A model generated the notes under the pieces. That model ran no database searches. It was not told the DNA's origin and was given only the letters and a program-made list of their open reading frames with translations. Positions 1 to 9,740 of a DNA stretch of 15,000 bases are shown here, one piece after another. A program made the translations under genes and the position numbers. Position 1 is the stretch's first letter, and each line of letters opens with the position of its first letter. The stretch spans positions 28,346,946-28,361,945 of the forward strand of contig CM022665.1 of assembly GCA_012295275.1 (NCBI GenBank), given 5' to 3'. This DNA comes from Chrysomallon squamiferum (lineage: Eukaryota > Mollusca > Gastropoda > Neomphalida > Peltospiridae).

Positions 1-95
1 GATCTAAATCGTGTTCAGACAGATGGTCAAGACTCATTTTACAATCACTGAAATGAATGAATGACTGCAGCATTCCTACAAGCTATGCCATGTGA

Positions 96-1064
<969 letters not shown>

Positions 1065-1273
1065 CTGATGACTTTCGGGTGGTCGGAAATCGACTTCCAT
1101 TTCCTCTTTGCCCATGGACAGTCTCCTGCTCTGTATTACAGTTTTCAGCTCTTCTTTAATCAGCGGAGTAAGTCGCCCAGTGGCCAGAACCTCCTTCGCC
1201 GCGTCTGCTAACTTTTGATCATATCCTGAGTCTGGTAGTGTACACAGATGTTCCAGCTCGTTGTATATTTCTT
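1065..1273 (-). CDS. Exon 2 of the ATF3-like gene (LTPxxKEEL motif)
   Basis: This 209-nt exon stands out from its surroundings by its GC content and balanced codon use, and contributes most of residues 5-74. The acceptor TTGATTTCAG precedes AAGAAATATAC. The codon is split after its first base, which matches the upstream donor. A second possible acceptor, CTACTGACAG, lies 63 nt further upstream in the same phase, has a better pyrimidine tract, and would add 21 hydrophobic residues. I prefer the nearer site because the added residues look non-coding. The donor CATCAG|GTTTTTTTT is weak in positions +3 to +6. Reading past it gives only low-complexity residues before a stop near 993. Confidence 0.8.
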
Positions 1274-1385
1274 CTGAAATCAAGTTGATTTTTCGAATAA
1301 TTAATATTAATGTATGCAAATTTTTAAGGTCCGTAAAATTGACTGTCAGTAGAGGAAAAAAATACACATACACATACACACACAC

Positions 1386-1440
<55 letters not shown>

Positions 1441-1718
1441 AACACACAGAGTAATCCCCCTCCAACAACAACAACAATAATAATACGAATAATAATAATG
1501 ATAATAATAAATTAAAAATAGTTAAGTAATATGAAAATGGGTCTTGTGAAAATAAAACGATTTATTTATATGTGGTCAAAGATTTTTAACTATTTTAAAA
1601 AATAATCTAATTATTAATAATTAGTCTATATAATTATGATACATATTTAAAAATAATAATGTTCTCTAATCATTAATAAAAAAACGTAATTACTGTAATG
1701 CATTTACAAAATAAATAA

Positions 1719-1805
<87 letters not shown>

Positions 1806-2621
1806 GGTGGTGGTGACGATATAATAACAATCACAACAACAGCAACAGCAGCAACAGCAATAACAACAACAATAATGATAATGATGATAACAAATCTTAA
1901 ATCCATGAATAATAATGTATTTATTATTTAAAAGAAAACCAAATACTTTTTTAGTTATTATTTTTGAACAATAAGCATTTTTATACGCTATCTGTATTAC
2001 AAAGCAAAACCAACGAAAACAATATTAAAAAGTGTATATGATAGCGAGTGTGCATCAGTAAATAAAGATGTATAATATGAATACAGTTAATCAGTAATAC
2101 GGCTAACTAAGTTTATAAACGAAATTATCATCTCATATTAACTAAGTCTAAAACGACATAAACTATAGGGATATTTGCATATAAAGCACAACATATTTTT
2201 TTTTTGGAAATAATCGTTTTTATTTCTTGCCAACTCTTAGCACGATGTGTGCTAATCTGGCCATTTATTAAATAAATAAAACATCGAGTCAGCAAAAAAA
2301 CACAACAACAACACCAAACAAACTTTAAAACGTTGTCACGTGTTGTGCAATGTTTCATTTAAAAATTACATAGAACAGTTTTATGTACTGTTCGCTGTAC
2401 AGACAAATTGACAGTAGATTTGTTTACATACACACTTACATAAATCGATATATTTATCTTTAGGTGATCACAGGTTTCCAAAAAATGCGTTACAAAGTAT
2501 CGTGAGGGAAACCGCAGACCCTACACAGCTTCAAAATGTTATTTATTTCATATTTCCGAATGATTGCACCAAAAATGGTTTTAAACAACAAACAATTAAC
2601 AAACGTACCTTGACTGATCAT
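1065..2621 (-). CDS. ATF3/JDP2-like bZIP gene, 5' part (two coding exons, continues beyond the left edge)
   Basis: The model joins a 13-nt coding exon (2609-2621, ATG ATC AGT CAA G) to exon 1065-1273, giving 74 codons that end between codons at a donor. Residues 39-56 read LTPLIKEELKTVIQSRRL, which lines up with the LTPFVKEELRFAIQ segment near the N-terminus of vertebrate ATF3. A Met-Glu-rich stretch follows (GKEEMEVDF). ATF3 and JDP2 are stress-induced nuclear bZIP factors that bind CRE/AP-1 sites as homodimers or with Jun proteins. No basic region or zipper lies between the last exon and position 1, so those exons should be to the left of the window. The first exon is supported by a perfect donor, a matching codon phase and a purine at -3, but it is very short and less certain than the second. 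Confidence 0.7.
1364..1449. repeat. (CA)n microsatellite
   Basis: The tract is CA-rich, with a pure run at 1391-1436. In the ATF3-like pre-mRNA it is a UG repeat ending about 90 nt before the exon 2 acceptor. Confidence 0.9.
1721..1805. repeat. (ATA)n-(TAT)n microsatellite forming a perfect long palindrome
   Basis: About 13 ATA units run straight into about 15 TAT units around position 1759, so each half is the reverse complement of the other. The tract could form a cruciform, or a hairpin in RNA, with arms near 39 bp. Confidence 0.8.
2609..2621 (-). CDS. Probable start exon of the ATF3-like gene (ATGATCAGTCAAG)
   Basis: The minus strand reads GAA-ATG-ATC-AGT-CAA-G followed by GTACGT, an ideal 5' splice site. 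It leaves one base of a codon, exactly what the acceptor at 1274 needs to give GAA (Glu5). The resulting N-terminus is MISQEEIYNELEHL. The segment upstream (2640-2860) is less AT-rich than most of the window and carries recognisable transcription-factor motifs, in keeping with a promoter. A 13-nt coding part is easy to match by chance, so confidence is moderate. Confidence 0.5.
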
Positions 2622-2734
2622 TTCGGTATTGTCAACTAGTAAACTTATAATCTCAATTGGCCGATTGAATACACGCGTTTTTCTGGTTATTTAAACTTGG
2701 ACTCAATTCAACGAACAAGTTGAGACATGTCCTC

Positions 2735-2744
2735 GGATTTTCCC
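2735..2744 (-). promoter_or_regulatory. Second NF-kB/Rel-type site GGGAAAATCC
   Basis: The minus strand reads GGGAAAATCC, fitting the GGGAAANYCC form used by insect Dif/Dorsal proteins. It lies about 115 bp upstream of the predicted start codon and about 80 bp from the first kB site. Confidence 0.4.
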
Positions 2745-2822
2745 CCGATTTTTGTCAAGGGAGATCACTCTTGTATCCATATTCTAGTTTTTTTCTACTG
2801 TTTATTGCTAAACATAGCATTA

Positions 2823-2832
2823 GGGAATCCCC
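2823..2832. promoter_or_regulatory. NF-kB/Rel consensus site GGGAATCCCC
   Basis: The site matches GGGRNYYYCC fully. Read on the minus strand it is GGGGATTCCC, the core of the classical MHC class I kB site. It sits about 200 bp upstream of the predicted ATF3-like start codon. Confidence 0.45.
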
Positions 2833-2843
2833 TTATTAAACAC

Positions 2844-2857
2844 TGACCTTAAGGTCA
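2844..2857. promoter_or_regulatory. Perfect 14-bp palindrome TGACCTTAAGGTCA
   Basis: This is an everted pair of AGGTCA half sites separated by two bases. Read on either strand it also contains TTAAGGTCA, which fits the TNAAGGTCA extended half site of ERR/FTZ-F1-type monomeric nuclear receptors. It lies about 225 bp upstream of the ATF3-like start codon. Confidence 0.4.
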
Positions 2858-2860
2858 TGG

Positions 2861-3366
2861 CAATTGATTCTGTTTTCGTTAATCAAATTTTTTATAAGAG
2901 AATTTTTTTTTTTTAATTTTAAATGTTTTGTAAAGAAGATGTTTACTGAGTGTTCATGTTCATTAGAGAAATTATTTTTCTAAAGTGTTTTACCAAACCT
3001 CCACGTGGACAGGCTGACGCAATGGCTAAAAATAAATCAACGTAAGGCATACGTAAGTTGTATTTTTTTTTTTTTTTTTTTTTTTCGACAGTCTCGCGAC
3101 CTCTTGCAATCTCTTTATTATAAAATCAATAACAGAATGAATCTGAAACGAAACTGAGCTATTGTTTGCATGCCGTATTACTGTCCAGGAATATTTCAAC
3201 ACATACATATATAAACACCCACACACACCTACACCCCACATCCTCCCCCCCCCCCCCCACACACACTTAAAAGATTGCTGTATTTCAATTAAATAATGTC
3301 TGAAATGTTTTCCCCGCAGAGTATAAATATAATGAAAAAAAAATTAAAACAACGACGACGACGATG

Positions 3367-3410
<44 letters not shown>

Positions 3411-5040
3411 AATAATAATAATAATAATAATAGTAAACATATTCATATGGTTCAGTGAATTGCTAAACGCAGGTTACCATGGAAACGTCCCTGAACAGTT
3501 CTGTTACTACTGAGAGACATTCCTATCCTTGTCACACCTATATTTTATTTCATCATTAAAAATAACTGATGTAAAGAAATCGCTCGTTTGCGTCATTCTC
3601 AAACACAAACAGTGATCACAGAGAAAACTCCAAAAATGGAATTTAAATAAATTAAAAGGAAATAAAAAGAAACGAATAAAGAAAGGAAGGAAGGGACAAG
3701 AAAACGGAAAAAATTTATAAAAATCAAAGATAATAATTTTATTTAAACATGTAAAAGTTTCAGAACAGGTAAATTCAAACCTACGATTAGTTCAAAATAA
3801 CACACGTTAAATCGGATCACTAGCCTTATTAACTCGTTTTTCATTCATCCATTCATTCAGTCATTCGTTTCATTAATTCATTCGTTGTTCATTCATTCAT
3901 TCATTCATTCATTCATTTTATTCATTTATTTTATTTATTTATTTTATTTTATTTTTTTTTTTTTTTTTTTTTTTTGATTATTCACTTGCTTTCTTACATA
4001 CTTTTTTATTTGTTGGTAAATGTTAAAAATACAAAATGTCAGTATGTTGCTGATGATGTGATGATGATTATGATGATAAAAATAAGGAAACAATGGGCTT
4101 TGTTTCGTTTGTTTTATCGGTAGGCGGTATTACCAACATACCTTGAAATGGAAAAGAAAAAAAAAAAAAAAGAAAGAAAAAAGATGACGCAAATTCTTAG
4201 GATTCTTTCATCAGTTTTCTGGCGATATTGATTTTGATTTTTGGAAAAGGTGTTGACACCGTTTCATAATAAATTACCTTATTTTAAGACATCTTTGTTT
4301 GAAAATTAGTACTAAAATACTTTATTAATAGAATTATCCTTTCTTTTTTGCATCAGTTATGTTATTAATAATTATCTCAAATTGTATTTCATGGACTCGT
4401 ACATTTCAAATATCTAATTTTGTTAATTATCATTTAAATATTTATTTGTGTTATTTAATCGAAAAAAACTGACCTTTTTTTTTTGTTTTATTATTTTTCT
4501 TTTCTTTTATTACATTTTTATTCTTATTTATTTATTTATTATTATTTTTTTTTGTTATTAGAAATCATTTTCTAAAATTATTTTCACGTGTAAATTTTAG
4601 ACGCATTGCATCAGAAATTTACAAAACAGAAATAGCGCCAAGCCCAGTGGAAAAATCCCGTTATATATTTTTTTTTTTTTTCTTTTCTTTCTCCTTTTCT
4701 GAAATATACCAGGAACATAACATATGAACTAGAATCTTTTGTGTTTGCTGTGTTATTAATTAATTATAATTAACTTAGTTTATGCTGTATTTACATTTTT
4801 CAAGCCTAATGTACTGGTGTTAAAAATTCAGCAGTTCGAAGATGAACTAGAACTACATAACAGCAATAACAATGAAATAAATGCAATACAAAACTATTCA
4901 TTTTCATTTATCATGCTAATACAGTATACAGTAACCCAAATAGTGATTGCTCAGTTTACCGCTTCAAGATGAAATTAATTTCACTCTAAAGATAAATATT
5001 CAAAAAACAAACAAACAACCCCCCCCAAAACTTCAAAATA
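2861..5040. other. Intergenic AT-rich DNA with poly-T, poly-C, (CAA)n, (AAT)n and (CATT)n tracts
   Basis: No gene is visible. The main tracts are poly-T 3063-3085, poly-C 3245-3258, (CAA)n 3368-3409 running into (AAT)n to 3431, (CATT)n 3841-3918 changing to TTTA units and poly-T to 3975, and poly-A near 4150. The minus-strand sequence before the 3063-3085 run ends in a long A tail and could be a retroposon end, but I recognise no tRNA-type promoter boxes. Confidence 0.6.
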
Positions 5041-5041
5041 A

Positions 5042-5044
<3 letters not shown>

Positions 5045-5105
<61 letters not shown>

Positions 5106-5257
5106 GTAATTCGTCGTTCAAGCAAGAAGAAACAAGGGGGATGGGCGAGGAGCATTTCCATCCAATCGCTTGAACTGAATTCTACTACTGCCGTAACGAT
5201 CACCATCACCACCTCTACAACAACATCAACTACTACTACTACTACTACTACTACTAC
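5045..5257. repeat. (AAT)n array and (CTA)n array beside the MITE
   Basis: (AAT)n spans about 5045-5105 and (CTA)n about 5229-5257, separated by some 120 bp of ordinary sequence. Open frames here translate to poly-Ile, poly-Val or poly-Thr and are artefacts of the repeats. Confidence 0.85.
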
Positions 5258-5262
5258 GACTG

Positions 5263-5562
5263 CAGGTTGAGAATCTTTTATTAGAAATGCCTGGGACTGG
5301 AATGGAAGTGTTTCAGATTTTGGAATATAACGAGAAAACCTGAGTTCAGTAATCCAAGTTTGAACACGCATTCCCTTTATATTTCATACACAGTTTATAC
5401 ATATAGTCTGCAGGATTTTATATATATATAAAACAGTTTCAATAATTTTAGCCATAAAATAAAGTTTGTGAATGCAAAACAATCCAAAAACTATAAGCTA
5501 TCAAGTTTCGTATTTCGGACCTGTTCGGATTTCGGAATTTCGGATAAGAGATCCTCAGCATA
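5263..5562. mobile_element. Tigger/pogo-like MITE, non-autonomous DNA transposon relic
   Basis: The element is about 300 bp with terminal inverted repeats. The left end reads CAGGTTGAGAATCTTTTATT; the right end, reversed, reads GAGGATCTCTTATCCGAAAT, matching the inner left repeat at most positions. The right side has tandem TTCGGAT units, and the left has GAAGTGTTTCAGATTTTGGA. From memory, both are hallmarks of MITEs derived from Tigger-type (pogo, Tc1/mariner superfamily) elements, best known in mammals; the middle also resembles them (AATAATTTT...AAAGTTTGTG). The element has no transposase frame and the outermost right bases have decayed. TA duplications expected at pogo-type insertions are not clear on the left, where a (TAC)n array abuts it. 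Confidence 0.6.
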
Positions 5563-5980
5563 TAACAATGAAAAAAAAAAAAAAAAAAATATATATATAA
5601 ATAATTTTTAAACGCTTTATTCCAAATTTGTAACGTGGTATCAAGTCATTTTCATATGTTATCGCAAATTTAGTTATTGGTCACAAATGAATATTCAGTT
5701 ACAAACTTTCAGTATTTGATTTTCTATTCGGTGTCACGCATTATAATGGTGCACGTTAATACAAGAAATATTCAAGGTCATATGTAGGAATGATTCTTTA
5801 AAACAGTCGTGATGTATTGTGGGTTTATAATTATATATATGTTGTTTGTTTGTTTGTCTTTTTTTTTTTTTTTTTTTTTTTAAATGAAGATAAATTACCA
5901 GATGCATGCAGTTTTATCAATTAATTTAATTTAATTTAATTATTGTTATTGTTATTATTATTATTATTTTATTATTGTTA

Positions 5981-6030
<50 letters not shown>

Positions 6031-7109
6031 TGAATTGCCTTTAACAGCAGCCTTCTGAGTGTATATAACAATTTTCTTGCATACAGAATCATTTTTACAT
6101 TTAAATTTTCTTCTTCTTTCAAATACTTATTTTTGTTTATATTTAATAAGACAGGTAGGTGCTGTTAAAGATTCGCGGATATATGAAAGGCTGTTTATAA
6201 TCTGTCTGGCCAAACAATAACGAAAAAATATTATGCAAAGCTGGTAGATTGAGAATATAAGCTAGAATTAAAGATTTGACATATCTTTATATGACAGCTT
6301 ACGGTTCCAGAATCAGTGAACCGAACGACGAAATATCAATATCTATATGTATATAAATTATTATATATATATATTTATATATATGTAATTATGAATGTAT
6401 TTAAGAATTCACACAGACACACGCACACACGCACACACGAACAAATACAAAGATACATATCGAAATGTCAACGAAATATCGAGTATGTAGCAGTTATGTA
6501 AATGGTTATTATTATGCATGGATATACGAATATATTTGTGAATGCATATAAGAATACACACATACATACATACACAACACACACACACATACAAACATCC
6601 CCCCACACACAAACATACAAAAAAAACATACAAACACAACACAAAACACACAAACACAGACATCACAAAAACACGAAAACGCAGAAGAAAAACAAACGGT
6701 ACAATTTCATCTAAACACAACTTTTATTTTCGTCTTAGAAAAATATGAAAGACTGTTGAAGACAGTTATAATCAACAAACAGACAAAGTACACAACGGGA
6801 ATTACAAAAGTCCTGAAAACACTTTCAGACTCTTCTACAAGTTTTTGTCCACGACTCGAGTTTATAAAACTCAAGGACTAAAACAGCAGATAAATAAATA
6901 AACGACAAAAAAGAAAATGAAAATGATTAAATGTACTGAACATCGGGAATGATGCTGCAAAAAGTTTCGATGTATGATGCAATATGTCTGTATGAAAGTA
7001 TTGTGTTTTACATCGACGTATAATTTTACTTCACAACGGACTAAAAAATAGATAACGGCCGTAAACAAAACATTTTAAAATTGGCATACAAGGTCAGAAA
7101 TAACAGACG

Positions 7110-7110
<1 letters not shown>
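5563..7110. other. Intergenic DNA with poly-A/T, (ATT)n and CA-rich tracts
   Basis: Poly-A lies at 5571-5589 right after the MITE, poly-T at 5859-5881, an (ATT)n array at 5941-6031, and interrupted CA-rich stretches at about 6411-6440 and 6551-6660. No gene or RNA is recognised. Confidence 0.6.

Positions 7111-7186
<76 letters not shown>
7111..7186. repeat. (AG)n microsatellite
   Basis: The array is 76 nt with one C interruption at 7134, and is followed by GGGG. Its reverse complement (CCCC then TC repeats) shares its edge with the (TC)n array at 101-190. Confidence 0.95.
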
Positions 7187-7190
<4 letters not shown>

Positions 7191-7620
7191 TTTAATATCA
7201 GTGTGTATGAGTTTCAAATAAATACTTTTTTTCTCCGCCTTGTTTATTGCTATTTACACACCTTTAACGACGCCAATTGACATTTAAAAAAAATGTTTTA
7301 CGATTAGTGTAAATCAAAATAAAATATTACAAGCACTGGACTTATTGACAGAAGTTAGACTGTAAACATTTTATACAATTACTGTAACAGAATACACTGT
7401 TAAATACACGTTTTAGAATGGGCTCTTTTTATTTCCTTATTTTACGAGTTTAGTGTATTTATAAAGAATCAGTCAACAGTGGTTTTAAACAGTTAATAAA
7501 TAGTTCGTACACTGAACTGTCTGATGCAAGTTCTAAACGCCTCCGTACGCAATTAGGTGAAATCTGATGCAAGAGATAGATGATATGGACAATCGAATGA
7601 CGGAATAAGTGGTTGAACTC

Positions 7621-7689
<69 letters not shown>

Positions 7690-7914
7690 AATAATAAATA
7701 GAAATACTAATATCGAGGTATTTTAACTGTTACCATTAAACGTAATGGTACAAATATATATATCTATAAGCAATTTTGTATAATTTTTGATGTTTGCTGT
7801 AATCTGAAATTATCAAATTATATAAAGGCTTATGTTCTATGGGGAAACTTATTTTTCTAATGATGGTTTTTTCTATCGAATAAATAAAACAAATACTTTA
7901 AATAAATACTGATA

Positions 7915-7916
<2 letters not shown>
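7187..7916. other. Intergenic stretch, one (AAT)n array
   Basis: There is an (AAT)n array at 7620-7697 and a short perfect hairpin, TACCATTA-AACG-TAATGGTA, at 7731-7750. No gene is seen. Confidence 0.6.

Positions 7917-7999
<83 letters not shown>
7917..7999. repeat. (AG)n microsatellite
   Basis: This uninterrupted 83-nt array lies just downstream, in gene sense, of the candidate ATTAAA signal of the Fos/ATF3-like gene. Confidence 0.95.
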
Positions 8000-8002
<3 letters not shown>

Positions 8003-8005
<3 letters not shown>

Positions 8006-8008
8006 AAT
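8003..8008 (-). terminator. Possible polyadenylation signal ATTAAA for the Fos/ATF3-like gene
   Basis: This is the first ATTAAA I find on the minus strand after the stop at 8450, and I see no AATAAA before it. It would give a 3' UTR of about 450 nt and is followed at once, in the transcript, by an 83-nt CU tract (7917-7999). Such hexamers are common in AT-rich DNA, so this is tentative. Confidence 0.2.
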
Positions 8009-8382
8009 AATATATATAAATAAAAGTGTTACTACTCATAGTTAATTAATTATTAATAAACTAATTAAAAATATGAGAAAACTGCAGGAGTGGAAATGTG
8101 CTATTTACTGTATGCCGTTGTACAGTTTCCACCTATGACCAAAGGGAAAAAAAAAAAAAAAAAAAGAACCGAATAACAACAGTGTGAAATGATACATTAT
8201 ATATGAGATCGTCACCTGTTGATTATTTTGAAATCTGTTTTGTTTCACATTTGTTTTTTTTTTTTTTGTTCTTCATATAAAAACTAGAATGAAGAAAGTG
8301 GTCTTTCTGACAGACATCTTGTGTGTTTACATTTTACAAATGCATGCACAGAAGTCCATGTCCAAACTTCTGAGGCAGAAAA

Positions 8383-8404
8383 TGACGTTTTACATGTCAC
8401 GTCA
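8383..8404. promoter_or_regulatory. Two CRE half sites just past the Fos/ATF3-like stop codon
   Basis: TGACGT at 8383-8388 and ACGTCA at 8399-8404 lie in the presumed 3' UTR. About 125 bp away is the full TGACGTCA in exon 3 (8527-8534). This is a local cluster in DNA where CpG-containing 6-mers should be scarce. Confidence 0.25.
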
Positions 8405-8449
8405 TATGCCGATCCAAGCCGAGAAGTGTCACCATTCGAAAACGACAGC

Positions 8450-8677
8450 TCACGAGATATTCATGGCTTCGGGAACGGTTTGTGGCGGAGGCGACTGACA
8501 TCCTTCGTGAATATTCGCAAGAGGCATGACGTCATTGTTCGTGATAGCGCGCCAGGGCACGGTTTTATTTCTAATATAACTTGACCTCAGAAACGTTTCC
8601 AGTTGTGATTTCTCGTGTTCTAATGCCTGTAACTTCCGCAGCAATTCTTTGTGTTGCTCCTCGAGTGCCGTCAGTGT
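8450..8677 (-). CDS. Exon 3 of the Fos/ATF3-like gene: leucine zipper and C-terminus
   Basis: This exon encodes residues 116-190 and ends at TGA (8450-8452). It opens directly into the zipper: leucines 120, 127, 134 and 141 sit at d, and Leu117, His124, Leu131, Lys138 and Leu145 sit at a. FOS has Lys at the His124 position, while JUN, ATF3 and BATF have Asn. The 45-residue tail has a Pro/Gln stretch (QSPPPQTVP) but lacks the HRPxC motif that follows the zipper in FOS and ATF3. A perfect CRE palindrome, TGACGTCA, lies within the coding sequence at 8527-8534. Confidence 0.9.
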   Translation of the reverse strand, partial: TLTALEEQHKELLRKLQALEHEKSQLETFLRSSYIRNKTVPWRAITNNDVMPLANIHEGCQSPPPQTVPEAMNIS

Positions 8678-9693
8678 CTGAAATAACGAAAACACAACAG
8701 AAAATTAATTTTATAACCAAACTTTAGCCTACTTTTCAATTCTGACCTTGCGACAGTAATAATACTATAACGCATGAGATTGTTTCGGTCGAATAGGCAG
8801 TCGTATTCAATCGACTAATTGTTTTACGTCTACGTTAAAGCCATTGGCTCACAACAACAAGAACAGCAACAACAACAACAACAACAACAACAAAGATTAA
8901 CCACTCGGTCAATTAATCAAATCAAATGCTGTTAACATTATGAATGTTTTATGACTAAATTAAATACTTTATCATTGTTCATCGACAACATTAGTATTCT
9001 TTGTTCTAATCCAATATAAAACGAGAAAAGCACGGAATTAAAAACAAAAAAAACTGGTGTTAATGTGAGACCGCATCATGCACTAACATAGTTTGTTAAC
9101 CAACATACCAATTAATATGGGCTGAAGCTTTTAGAAAACGTACGGCGTAAAACAAAACTGTTTTGTTTTGTTTGTGTTTGTTTTTAATTTTTTAATGAAT
9201 GTAATACAAGTAGACAGCGACTGATGCGTAAAATAGGTTTCGATTCAAAACTGGGCTATTGTATTAAACGGTCAAAACAACAAAGTAAACGAGAGAACCG
9301 AAACACTCTGTTAAGAAAAGTGTAATTATTCCGTGTGTACGAGTTTTGTTATACGTGTAGTTGTTTACGTAGAAGGAAATAATTTGAAACTGAAACTGGT
9401 GGAAAAAAAAAAAAAAAAAAAAAAAACATTTCTTTTTGGACGCCGTCCAAAAAGGTGTATCGTATATCGTAAAACAAGACGGTGTACACGTACCGCGTCA
9501 CTGACTCTGTAGTCGTGATGGTCGTCGCATACGCTGCTTGGTCACACTTTTTTTTTTTTAAATTACGGTTTGCTGAAAATTTATGTTTTTATCAAAGTGG
9601 AGCGTCAGAAGAGAAAGAAATACAGCGGGTAATCGAGAGATGGAAACAAAACAGATATTGCAAATATACGTATGTCAGATAGAGAGTGTATTA

Positions 9694-9740
<47 letters not shown>

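Larger units (their letters stand above)
1274..2608 (-). other. Intron 1 of the ATF3-like gene (1335 bp)
   Basis: This is a GT-AG intron with GTACGT at one end and TTTCAG at the other. It contains a (TG)n tract on the transcribed strand (1364-1449), a long palindrome of ATA and TAT triplets (1721-1805) and a CAA/CAG-rich stretch (about 1826-1890). An open minus-strand frame at 2128-2358 overlaps it but is AT-rich and has no recognisable protein features. Confidence 0.5.
2640..2860 (-). promoter_or_regulatory. Putative promoter of the ATF3-like gene
   Basis: This region lies directly upstream of the predicted start codon at 2621. It contains TTTAAATA (2689-2696, minus strand) as a possible TATA-like element, GGCCAATTG around 2654-2662, two kB-type motifs and a nuclear-receptor palindrome, the last two listed separately. 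The transcription start cannot be fixed from sequence. The role is inferred from position and motif density. Confidence 0.4.

Noticed and set aside
1-46. Minus-strand acceptor-like TTCATTTCAG followed by an open stretch, a possible next ATF3-like exon
   Set aside because: Exon 2 ends between codons, and this segment begins with TGA in that phase. The other open frame shows no basic-region residues.
2128-2358. Minus-strand open frame of 76 codons
   Set aside because: It is AT-rich, falls in the intron of the ATF3-like model, and shows no family resemblance or splice context.
3086-3200. Possible SINE or retroposon ending in the 23-nt poly-A of the minus strand
   Set aside because: No A/B boxes, no target duplications and no second copy in the window. 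The poly-A alone is not enough in this repeat-rich DNA.
5033-5371. Minus-strand open frame of 112 codons
   Set aside because: Poly-Val and poly-Ile come from the (CTA)n and (AAT)n arrays, and it runs into the MITE.
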